From: Paenibacillus cisolokensis
GTDB lineage: Bacteria > Bacillota > Bacilli > Paenibacillales > Paenibacillaceae
Assembly: GCF_018403665.1 (NCBI RefSeq)
Contig: NZ_BOVJ01000119.1
Location: 1-35,990, forward strand
DNA: 35,990 nucleotides
Reading direction: 5' to 3'
Shown: one piece after another, positions 26,011 to 33,414 of the stretch
Position numbering within the stretch: position 1 is the first letter of the stretch
Layout: each line of letters starts with the position of its first letter
Notes under the pieces: model-generated
What the model was told of the DNA's origin: nothing
The model's input: only the letters and a program-made list of their open reading frames with translations
The model's database searches: none
Program-made: the position numbers and the translations under genes

Positions 26011-26881
26011 GAGGCGGTCGGGCCGCATCCCAAGCGGCCTTGAATTCGGCCACACTGGCATACCGTAATGGCCGGTCCGGTCGGACGGCACGCATCGCGA
26101 CATCATAGAGCGCCTGTCCGGCCTCCCATTTGGAAAATGACCGGTCAAGCTCCCCTCCCAACATTCCGAACGCTATGGCTCCCATCGTGAATACATTGGT
26201 CCTGGCATCAATCGGGGCCCCGTAAGTAAACTCCTCAGGCGATTTGAATCTTTTGGATCCCCAGAAATCCCCCATATCGTTTACCGAAGGCGCTTTTCTG
26301 TAAAAATCGATATCGCATATTCGGGTCGCATAGTTTGAAAAATCATACAAAATGCTCCCGTCATAAAAATCTACGGCGACATACCCCTTCGATTCCACAT
26401 GTACATGAAACGAAAAAATGGCGTCCAGCGATGTCAGTCTCTTCTCAATCGGCAGTCGCTTGTAACGATAGAATGGGGAATCCGGATGCTCGTATTTGGC
26501 CGGGGGCGGAAAAGACCAGTGCGCATGCAGACACTCGCCGTCGAACCATTCGAACACCGCCGCATAACCGGTTTCAACCGGAAAATGCGACACCAATCGA
26601 ATAAGAGCCGGATGGCTCAACTCATGGTACAACGGAATCGCTTGCTTTAATCGGTCTATTGCCTCCTGAGGATCGCCCTCGAAATCTATAGGTTTGCAGC
26701 CCGCAAACTTTACAAAGTACTTCCTGCCTGCCTTCTCCACTCCGAAACCGATGTTTCCCGAATCCTGCCGGTCGAATACGGTGAATACGCGGCCCAGACT
26801 TTTAAGCCAATCAAACGAATAGGCTTCCTGCAATTGAAACATAACGTTATCGATGGTTATGGTGTACGGAACGCTGCTCAT
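25997..26881 (-). CDS. Protein-kinase-like protein
   Basis: A 294-residue protein with a bacterial Ser/Thr kinase fold: GRKYFVKFAG (ATP Lys), PLYHELSHPALIRL (helix C Glu), KGYVAVDFYDGSILYDF as the catalytic loop (an AVD in place of HRD), ICDIDFYRK as the DFG-like metal loop, and SPEEFTYGAPIDARTNVFTMGAIAFGMLGG after the activation segment. The loops are altered but keep the Asp residues. GAGGAGG precedes the ATG. Bacterial proteins of this kind also phosphorylate small molecules, so the substrate class is open. Its 3' end overlaps the histidine phosphatase gene. Confidence 0.8.
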   Translation of the reverse strand: MSSVPYTITIDNVMFQLQEAYSFDWLKSLGRVFTVFDRQDSGNIGFGVEKAGRKYFVKFAGCKPIDFEGDPQEAIDRLKQAIPLYHELSHPALIRLVSHFPVETGYAAVFEWFDGECLHAHWSFPPPAKYEHPDSPFYRYKRLPIEKRLTSLDAIFSFHVHVESKGYVAVDFYDGSILYDFSNYATRICDIDFYRKAPSVNDMGDFWGSKRFKSPEEFTYGAPIDARTNVFTMGAIAFGMLGGELDRSFSKWEAGQALYDVAMRAVRPDRPLRYASVAEFKAAWDAARPPPIWT

Positions 26882-27010
26882 TCGGCCTCCTCAATGTTTA
26901 TCCGATATGCTTCGATCGACCATAACTACTTCCATTTCAAGGTCATAATTTCCTTGTTTCACCTGATCATTATCGGAACATTTGCGGCAAACTGACGTGA
27001 TAAATATTAC

Positions 27011-27040
27011 TTGACAGGAATATTCCTTATCGGTTATATT
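27011..27040 (+). promoter_or_regulatory. Promoter with palindromic operator for the ArsR-AHSA1 pair
   Basis: TTGACA, an 18-bp spacer and TATATT (27035-27040) form a near-consensus promoter. Within the spacer, AGGAATATTCCT (27016-27027) is a perfect 12-bp palindrome. A repressor bound there would block RNA polymerase, which fits self-repression by the ArsR-type protein. The regulator link is inference. Confidence 0.6.
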
Positions 27041-27074
27041 ATAGACATGAAATTCTCGAGGAGCAAAATGACTT

Positions 27075-27413
27075 ATGAATGTATCGACTTTCAGCGCTCT
27101 TGCAGAACCCAATCGGTTAGATATCGTTGAACTGTTGCGAGACGGTCCTCTACCGGTCGGAGAAATCGCAGACCGGCTTCAGCTGGGACAACCGCAAACT
27201 TCCAAGCATCTCCGCGTTCTCAACGAAGCCGGTCTTGTCGAAGTGCAGCCGGTGGCCAATAAGCGGATTTATAAACTGCGCGCCCAACCGTTTCAAGAAC
27301 TGGACGATTGGCTGGAAACGTTTCGCCGGATGTGGGAGGAAAAATTCGACAATTTGGAGGCATATTTGCGCCAATTACAAGAACAGGATCACCGTGGTGG
27401 CGACAAGGAATAG
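27075..27413 (+). CDS. ArsR-type winged-helix regulator
   Basis: A 112-residue protein: FSALAEPNRLDIVELLRDGPLPVGEIADRLQLGQPQTSKHLRVLNEAGLVEVQPVANKRIYKLRAQPF is the standard ArsR helix-turn-helix plus wing. No metal-binding Cys pair (such as ELCVCDL) is present, so it belongs to the group paired with AHSA1-domain proteins, not to metal sensors. GAGGAG is 11 bp before the ATG. It is co-directional with, and 85 bp before, the AHSA1 gene. Confidence 0.92.
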   Translation: MNVSTFSALAEPNRLDIVELLRDGPLPVGEIADRLQLGQPQTSKHLRVLNEAGLVEVQPVANKRIYKLRAQPFQELDDWLETFRRMWEEKFDNLEAYLRQLQEQDHRGGDKE

Positions 27414-27498
27414 TTTGATTAGCGGAGTCCCAGCTGGCCTGTCATATTATTCAGGAGCTGCTTGGATCAATAAAATCATCTAAAAATGGAGGATGAAC

Positions 27499-28029
27499 AT
27501 GACTGAAAGCAGTGTTACAAGCAAGGAAACACCTGGAAACCACCACGAATTTGTGTACACCCGGGTGTTCAACGCGCCGCGCGAGCTCGTCTTCAAAGTC
27601 TGGTCGGAAGTCGATCATCTCAAGAAATGGTGGGGACCGAGAGGTTTCGAGTGGGGGACGGCCAAGCTTGATTTTCGTCCGGGCGGAGTATTCCATTACA
27701 GTATGCGCACGCCTGACGGCATCGAGATGTGGGGCAAGTTTGAGTATCGGGAAATCGAGGAACCGGAAAAGATTGTATTTGTCAATTCGTTCTCCGATGC
27801 CGAAGGCAACAAGATCCGAGCTCCGTTCAGTCCCACGTTCCCCTTGGAAGTACTAAATATCTTGACTTTTACTGAACATGAAGGAAAAACGACGCTTACC
27901 CTTGCCGGCGGCCCAATCCATGCTTCCGAGGAAGAACGCAACACTTATAAGGGAATGATTGAATCTTTGAAACAAGGCTTCGGCGGAACCTTCGATCAGC
28001 TCTCCGACTACTTGGCGACAATCTCATAA
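27499..28029 (+). CDS. AHSA1/SRPBCC (START-like) domain protein
   Basis: A 176-residue protein: EFVYTRVFNAPRELVFKVWSEVDHLKKWWGPRGFEWGTAKLDFRPGGVFHYSMRTPDG is the classic N-terminal half of the AHSA1 family, with the helix-grip pocket. The ATG at 27499 is chosen because GGAGG lies 6 bp before it; the ATG at 27493 touches that site. ArsR-SRPBCC pairs are common in Bacillales. The protein probably binds a hydrophobic ligand; the ligand is unknown. Confidence 0.92.
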   Translation: MTESSVTSKETPGNHHEFVYTRVFNAPRELVFKVWSEVDHLKKWWGPRGFEWGTAKLDFRPGGVFHYSMRTPDGIEMWGKFEYREIEEPEKIVFVNSFSDAEGNKIRAPFSPTFPLEVLNILTFTEHEGKTTLTLAGGPIHASEEERNTYKGMIESLKQGFGGTFDQLSDYLATIS

Positions 28030-28035
28030 GATTCA

Positions 28036-28063
28036 TGAAAAAGGAGCCCAATCATGAGCTCCT
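28036..28063 (-). terminator. Terminator between the convergent AHSA1 and secreted-protein genes
   Basis: The hairpin GGAGC...GCTCC (28043-28062) is followed on the minus strand by TTTTTC, so it ends the secreted-protein transcript. It stands 14 bp past the AHSA1 stop and could also slow plus-strand transcription, though TATTTCAT is a poor T tract. Confidence 0.6.
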
Positions 28064-28079
28064 ATTTCATATGTAATCG

Positions 28080-28503
28080 TTACTTGACTTTTTGAATCTT
28101 GAATGTAAACTTCCATTCTGCCGAATTTCCTGAATACCTGCCCCGATTTTCTACAACCTTTACCTTTAACGATTTGTTTATCGTTTTGGTCACTGAAGAT
28201 ACCTTTATTGTCGAAACCGCTGTCCCGGCCTCCGGTATTTTTATCCTGCTCTTCGGCATATGCCTCTAACTTTACGCTCCCCGTTGATTTCAGTTTCAAA
28301 GTGACGGTCGATCCTTCTCGCAGTTCTTTTCCATTAACAGATGCCGTTGTATACCATTCATGACCGACATGGTTATTCTCGATGAGTTCGACACGAACAA
28401 GGGTTACCTTTACTTCTACAGTCTTAGCGGCTGCCGATACCGGTTGTGCAAGCAAAAGCGCGAATAATGACAATACCAATAAAGCTTTTATTCCTTTAAA
28501 CAT
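28080..28503 (-). CDS. Small secreted protein of unknown function (probable frameshift near the end)
   Basis: MFKGIKALLVLSLFALLLAQPVSAAAKTVEVKV is a clear signal peptide with an AxA cleavage site after about residue 24. The mature part is beta-rich: VKVTLVRVELIENNHVGHEW and TVTLKLKSTGSVKLEAYAEEQDKNTGGRDS. The frame as read runs to 28033 with an unusual ending. Shifting frame near 28160-28172 gives KVVENRGRYSGNSAEWKFTFKIQKVK and a stop at 28080, which reads far more like a protein and stops before the terminator. GAGGGAGG precedes the ATG. Function unknown. Confidence 0.65.
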
Positions 28504-28578
28504 AAGAGAGTGCCTCCCTCAAAAACGAAATGAATGATCATCCCGCAAGCCTTCCATTTCACGCCATTGGATTCCGGA

Positions 28579-29124
28579 TCAGGAAGGGAAAGAAGCATGG
28601 ACTTGCAAAAAATGTTCCAACTTGAACTTATCCGTCACATTCTCTATGTCTTCATCGATCTGCATACATTCATATTGTACCAACTGGCCGTCTTGATAAA
28701 AACAGCGGTGTTCAAAGCAACCCGGATCATGGATCAGCTTCCCGATGAATTTCGGAATATTCGTTACAATCCCTCTATTCTCGGGATGCAATATCCACTG
28801 CATATCTTTCCAGTCCAAAATCCCCTCATCCGTCTTCCTCGGCGTCTCATAACGATAATCAGACGGTAACTCGACGATGTAGGCGTACATCCCCCCTGTC
28901 CATGTCCCACCCACAAACCACGTCACTACACCTTTAAAATCAATCGAATCGAGAACAATCCCCGTTTCTTCTTTTACCTCCCGCAAAATGGATTCTCTTG
29001 GCGTCTCATTGGGTTCCAGTTTTCCCCCAACGCCATTCCACGCTCCCATCCAGCTCGGTTTTTCTCGGTTTAATAATAGGATATGATCGCCTTGTTTGAT
29101 AAAGCATATCGTAAATTTCAGCAT
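28579..29124 (-). CDS. Nudix hydrolase, MutT/8-oxo-dGTPase-like
   Basis: A 181-residue protein. The Nudix box GGKLEPNETPRESILREVKEETGI is complete (Gx5Ex7REVxEExG). NREKPSWMGAWNGVGGKLE is typical of the MutT/YtkD-like group, and WTGGMYAYIVELP lies on the substrate side. It cleaves a nucleoside diphosphate linked to another moiety. It lies 37 bp downstream of the APH-type kinase on the same strand. Confidence 0.92.
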   Translation of the reverse strand: MLKFTICFIKQGDHILLLNREKPSWMGAWNGVGGKLEPNETPRESILREVKEETGIVLDSIDFKGVVTWFVGGTWTGGMYAYIVELPSDYRYETPRKTDEGILDWKDMQWILHPENRGIVTNIPKFIGKLIHDPGCFEHRCFYQDGQLVQYECMQIDEDIENVTDKFKLEHFLQVHASFPS

Positions 29125-29161
29125 AAATTATAACATATCCCCGCTTTCTTCGAACAAGCCC

Positions 29162-30022
29162 TCAAAGCAGCTTTGCATGTAAGTATGGATTGCTCAGTAG
29201 TAAGGTTTTGACTCGTGAAATCGTATTTTTCCTTTTCGGTAACACTGCAATTCTATTTAACAGAATCCATCTCAGGCAAGCGATTGCCTCGAATAATAAC
29301 AGTTCTTCATCCGTATAATTCGTTTCGGATAAAAAAGCGGAACGATAAACAGAATAATACTTTTCACTAACATAAATCCGGATTAATACATTCGACCAAG
29401 CCATATCGAACCTCGGATCGCCCGGCTGTCCGTTGGTCCAATCGATCACTGTATAGTTTCCATCCTTTTCCAGGATATTGCCCAAGTTATAATCTCCATG
29501 AATAATGGAATCTTGCTTTATTTTCGCCCTTTCGACAAGCTGAACGAGCAGATTCTCAATATCCGGATGATCGTGAATGCCGGGGTAAAAATAACGGACA
29601 AATTCATGTTGGGGTAATTTGAAGTCACCTAGCGATTCTAACGGGACCTTATGTATATCGAGCAATACTTTTGCAAGTTGAGTCAGTTTGGATTGATCGA
29701 CGCGGTTGACGGGCAGCCCGTCAAAAGAGGTTAATAAAACCGGATTGTCGCTCTCATCGACTCCCCAGCCAATAGGTTTCGAAACGGCCTTCCCTTGACG
29801 ATATAAAACATCCAATAACTTATATTGAATGCCCACCTCCGGTTTTGAATGCCTGTTCCAGATCTTTAATACAAAGCCGGATTCCGGCGTACAAATTTTG
29901 ATCACTTCCGCTTCGAGTCCGGACTCCAGTGGAGTAACATCCAAAGAGTCAGAGTGTTTTTCCAATGATTCGAAATCCATGCTTTTTTCAATCCAGCGGA
30001 TATTTCGGACAAGCTCCCTCAT
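29162..30022 (-). CDS. Phosphotransferase of the aminoglycoside phosphotransferase (APH) family
   Basis: A 286-residue protein. The Brenner motif is IIHGDYNLGNIL (catalytic Asp, then Asn), and VIDWTNGQPGDPRFDMAWSNVL is the metal-binding stretch after it. An N-terminal FVLKIW probably holds the ATP Lys. GAAGGGAAGAG precedes the ATG. APH-family kinases phosphorylate antibiotics, choline, homoserine or other small alcohols. No close match to a known antibiotic kinase was recognised, so resistance is not claimed. Confidence 0.87.
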   Translation of the reverse strand: MRELVRNIRWIEKSMDFESLEKHSDSLDVTPLESGLEAEVIKICTPESGFVLKIWNRHSKPEVGIQYKLLDVLYRQGKAVSKPIGWGVDESDNPVLLTSFDGLPVNRVDQSKLTQLAKVLLDIHKVPLESLGDFKLPQHEFVRYFYPGIHDHPDIENLLVQLVERAKIKQDSIIHGDYNLGNILEKDGNYTVIDWTNGQPGDPRFDMAWSNVLIRIYVSEKYYSVYRSAFLSETNYTDEELLLFEAIACLRWILLNRIAVLPKRKNTISRVKTLLLSNPYLHAKLL

Positions 30023-30095
30023 GTTTTTCTCTTCCCTTCGTTAGCCCAAAATCAACGGCTTAATCGTATGAAATAATTTGTGGGAATCAACCTTT

Positions 30096-30302
30096 TCATA
30101 GTTCCAAAGCATAATCTTTTCCATTGATTTCGCAGACAATATCGTCATCCCTTGCAATGCTTCTCGGGCCCGTTCCCCAACCGGCATCCAGCGTTTGGAA
30201 ACGAATGGTATCTCCCGAAGATATCGTTAATAGAGAAGGTACTTCTTTCGTAAATGATCCGATCAATGCTACCTGGGTCAAATGAATATGATGTACGCTC
30301 AT
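30096..30302 (-). pseudogene. Acetamidase/formamidase N-terminal stub
   Basis: The 68 residues open MSVHHIHLTQVALIGSFTKEVPSLLTISSGDTIRFQTLDAGWG, the start of FmdA_AmdA proteins (about 300 residues). After TLDAGWG the sequence changes to GPRSIARDDDIVCEINGKDY and stops, so about 250 residues, including the amidase core, are missing. GGAGG precedes the ATG, and copy B of the promoter-leader element stands directly upstream, so the start is well formed. It is probably a truncated gene or a mis-joined contig. Confidence 0.55.
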
Positions 30303-30322
30303 GAAATCGCCTCCAAAAATAC

Positions 30323-30405
30323 GACCCGGCCTTCGAATAGCTCGATCTTAGGCCGGGTCTTGCGTCGTCTGAGCTTCTTCCATGATTATACATCTGATGG
30401 CCAAG
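30323..30405 (-). promoter_or_regulatory. Duplicated promoter-leader element, copy B
   Basis: TATAAT (30385-30390 on the minus strand) is followed by CATGGAAGAAGCTC and the hairpin GACCCGGCC...GGCCGGGTC (30323-30359), a perfect 9-bp stem. The hairpin is followed by TATTTTT and then the GGAGG of the next gene. Twenty-nine bases at 30371-30399 match copy A exactly. A hairpin plus T tract ahead of a start codon looks like an attenuating leader. Confidence 0.6.
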
Positions 30406-30468
30406 GGATGAAAGGCCTCACAGCCTGCACTTCGGAATAAGATTTCGCCGTAGTCGACGCGCACGGTC

Positions 30469-31706
30469 TTAACGATCGTACGCTTTTAACGCGATCACCG
30501 CATTGTGCCCGCCAAAACCGAAAGAGTTGGATAGCCCGATGTTCAATGCCGCTTCGCGCGCTTCGTTCGGCACATAATCCAAATCGCATTCAGGATCTTT
30601 CCGCTCCAGATTAATGGTCGGGGGGATTACGTTGTGCTGAATCGTTTTGACTAAAGCGATGGCTTCAACTGCACTGGACGCTCCCAACAAATGGCCAAGC
30701 ATGGACTTATTAGCTGTAATCGGAATCCGGTAAGCATAGTCTCCGAATAATTTTTAATCGCTAACGTTTCGGACCTGTCACCGATTTCGGTGCTTGTAGC
30801 GTGTGCACTGATGACATCCACTTCTTCAGGACGAATGCCGGCTTCTTGAATGGCCCGTTTCATAGCCTGATAAGCGCCGATCCCTTCCGGATGGGTCGCC
30901 ACCATATGATAGGCGTCGGAAGTAGCTCCATAGCCAATGACTTCTGCATAGATGCGGGCATCTCTACGCAAAGCATGCGCAAGCGACTCCAGAACCAGTA
31001 TCCCTGCGCCTTCCGCGATAACGAATCCGTCTCGTCCCGCATCGAATGGACGACTGGCTCGGGACGGTTCATCGTTCCGAGTCGATAAAGCCGTCGCATT
31101 GCCGAAACTCGCCAAAGATATTTCCGTAACAGCGGCTTCGGCTCCTCCGGCAATTACGATATCAGCGTGTCCGGAACGTATTAGACGAAATGCCTCTCCA
31201 ATCGCCGTATTTCCGATCGAACACGCCGTTACAGGGGATAAGGTCGGCCCTATCGCACCGTATTTTATACTAATGGAAGCGGCCGCCATATTGGATATCA
31301 TCATGGGCACCAACGTCGGGCTTACACGTTCCGGACCGCGCTCCCGAATAATCGCAGCTTGATCGGACAAGGTGTGAATGCCCCCAACACCCGAACCGAC
31401 GTACACCCCCATACGTTCCCGATTCACGTGCTCAAGAGAAAGCCCGGAATCTTCCCAAGCTTGCTCGGCCGCAGCCACTGCAAATTGACAGAACCGATCC
31501 ATGCGCCGCGCTTCTTTTCGTCCGAACCGCTCATCTGCGTCAAAATCGCGCACTAATCCCGCTATTTTGGACTTATATCTGGATACATCAAAGGTATCGA
31601 TGCGGGTAATTCCCGATTCCCCTCTTACTAATCGGTTCCAAAAACGTTCTACCGTGTTTCCGAGCGGCGAAACGACCCCCATCCCCGTAATGACTACCCT
31701 TTCCAT
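30469..31706 (-). CDS. fabF: Beta-ketoacyl-ACP synthase II (FabF family) (frameshifted once)
   Basis: About 413 residues after repair. The Cys nucleophile is in [17 protein letters not shown], the first His in [12 protein letters not shown] and the second in [15 protein letters not shown], with [16 protein letters not shown] at the end, so the KAS II Cys-His-His triad is complete. Frames 30651-31706 and 30469-30702 join through one A (or T) added near 30751 ([24 protein letters not shown]). AGGAGG precedes the ATG at 31706. It elongates acyl-ACP. No fabD, fabG or acpP is adjacent, so this is probably a secondary copy and not the housekeeping gene. It is divergent from the XRE regulator. Confidence 0.9.
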
Positions 31707-31767
31707 TACCGTCGACCTCCTCGTAACGCAAGCTTTATAAACTTATCTTGTCACGTTCGTTATCCTA

Positions 31768-31796
31768 TTACAAGTTGTTGTTTATCATAGTATAAT
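31768..31796 (+). promoter_or_regulatory. Promoter of the XRE/MmyB-type regulator
   Basis: TTACAA, a 17-bp spacer and TATAAT, followed by AAGGGGGC and the ATG at 31823. It lies in the 116-bp intergenic space shared with the divergent FabF-type gene, so the regulator could control both. Confidence 0.6.
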
Positions 31797-31822
31797 AAGT
31801 ACCATAATAAGGGGGCGATAAC

Positions 31823-32659
31823 ATGGATCGGGAAACAAGACTCCAAGCGCTATCGGCTTTTTTGAAGGCTAAACGAGCCAAAATTCCACCCGAATCGATC
31901 GGTTTGGCGCCGGGTACACGCAGAAGAACACCGGGCCTCCGCCGAGAAGAAGTCGCCCAACTGGCAGGCGTGAGCACCACCTGGTATACGTGGCTTGAAC
32001 AGGGGCGGGACATCCGAGTGTCAAGATCGGTGCTGGATTCGATCGCAACCGCGCTGCAGTTGAGCATCGATGAACGGAAATATCTGTATGCTTTAACGTT
32101 GGAGTCCGGTTCGGGAGCGACATTATGGAAGGAAGAGTCTCCTGAGATCAGTCCGTCTTTAAAAAGATCATGAATGAGTTGCGCTATTGTCCGACGATCA
32201 TCACCGACAGGCGATTTTTATTGTCGGATGGAATGAAGCTGCGTCCTGCGTGTTTTTGGATTTCGAACAAATTCCGTTCGAGCAGCGCAACATGATCCGT
32301 TTATTGTTCGCAAGGAAAGAACTTCGGCGATTGGCCGTTAACTGGGAACATTTTACCCGGGGATATCTTGCCATCTTTCGCGCTTATTACGGTCAATACG
32401 TGGAGGATGAATGGTACGATCGGTTTCTGGAGGAGATGAAGCGGGTTCACCCTGATTTCGACCATCTTTGGCAACAAAGCGAGGTAAAACCGCACCGGAT
32501 GTATTGATCGAATTTCGTCATGCCAAAGCAGGGATAATGATGTTTAATTTAACATCGCTGCAGGTGCAAGGCAGTGCAGATTTGCGCTGCAGCATCTACA
32601 CCCCGAATCCCGATTCCCCGACGGAAAATAAGTTGAAAAAATTAATGGAGCGTAAATAA
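31823..32659 (+). CDS. XRE/MmyB-type transcriptional regulator (frameshifted three times)
   Basis: The N-terminal Cro/C1-type helix-turn-helix is clear: FLKAKRAKIPPESIG, then GLRREEVAQLAGVSTTWYTWLEQGRDIRVSRSVLDSIATAL. The rest, in three frames, is the MmyB-like ligand-binding domain: FIVGWNEAASCVFLDFEQIPFEQRNMIRLLF, WEHFTRGYLAIFRAYYG and IYTPNPDSPTENKLKKLMERK. Adding one base to A5 near 32161, one to T5 near 32216 and one to A4 near 32487 unites them into about 279 residues. The family is common in Gram-positives and usually represses a neighbouring, often divergent, gene; here that would be the FabF-type synthase. Confidence 0.82.
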
Positions 32660-32750
32660 TTTACACTCCCGTGGTTGTTATGTGAATTCGTGTTCCGGCT
32701 TTCTTCGGAATGCGATTAGAGCTTGCCTGGCCGCAGTATCGCCATCCGAA

Positions 32751-33147
32751 TCATCCTTCGATGAACCCGCGGAAAAACCAGTGATTGCAGTACGGTTTCG
32801 GTTCCGGTATCGTTTCCCCCAACTGCTCGGCAGCCGTCCGCGGGCAGAACGGATCTCGCAGCAGCGCACGGCCGATCGCGACGATATCGGCACTGCCCTT
32901 CCGCAAAATCGCTTCTGCCTGCGGTCCATAATCCCAGAGATCCCGGGTCCGCTCCCCGTTCCTCTACGCCCGTCACTTCCAGCATGACGAGTCCTACCTG
33001 ACCAAGCGCACGGGCTCCATAGTGCAGAAACTGCCATTCGGACAGTTTGCCGTCTTGATCAGCGGTTACCGTTCCCATCGGAGACATCATAATGCGATTT
33101 TTGAACTCGACACCGCGAATGGCAATCGGACTGAACAACATCGCCAT
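32751..33147 (-). pseudogene. Old Yellow Enzyme-type NADH:flavin oxidoreductase, internally deleted
   Basis: The N-terminus is unmistakable: MLFSPIAIRGVEFKNRIMMSPMGTVTADQDGKLSEWQFLHYGARALGQVGLVMLEVTGVEERG, the first TIM-barrel strands of the YqjM/NamA group. In another frame the extreme C-terminus follows: QAEAILRKGSADIVAIGRALLRDPF...IPEPKPYCNHWFFRGF, stopping at 32751. About 220 central residues, including most of the FMN site, are missing, with the junction near 32940-32955. GAGGGAAG precedes the ATG. It is not functional as read. A terminator-like hairpin at 33243 stands upstream. Confidence 0.65.
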
Positions 33148-33242
33148 CGTACCACTTCCCTCAATGACCGTTGATAGACTCCTTCGATTAATCTATTACG
33201 TAAATATAAACTGAATACGATCCGAGGATCAAAAAAAAGCGA

Positions 33243-33266
33243 AGCACGCTTATGGCGTGCTTTTTT
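33243..33266 (+). terminator. Intrinsic terminator between OYE remnant and SLH gene
   Basis: AGCACGC-TTATG-GCGTGCT followed by TTTTTT is a perfect 7-bp hairpin with a T run on the plus strand. The minus strand also has a T run further on (TCGCTTTTTTTT), so it may act both ways. No intact gene stands directly before it on either strand, which hints at a lost gene. Confidence 0.65.
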
Positions 33267-33414
33267 GGTTTCGGCAAAGGAAAGGGGGGCTTGTTTGGGA
33301 CGATTTGTGACTTTCGTTCGGGAATCCGATATAAAATGAAGGGGCACAAAATTCGCGGCCCTTAACGTTACGAGATATGATAAGAAAAAAGATGATATAG
33401 GAGGAATAAGAAAA

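Noticed and set aside
29162..30022. Aminoglycoside resistance gene
   Set aside because: Only the general APH fold is supported; no close resemblance to a known resistance kinase.
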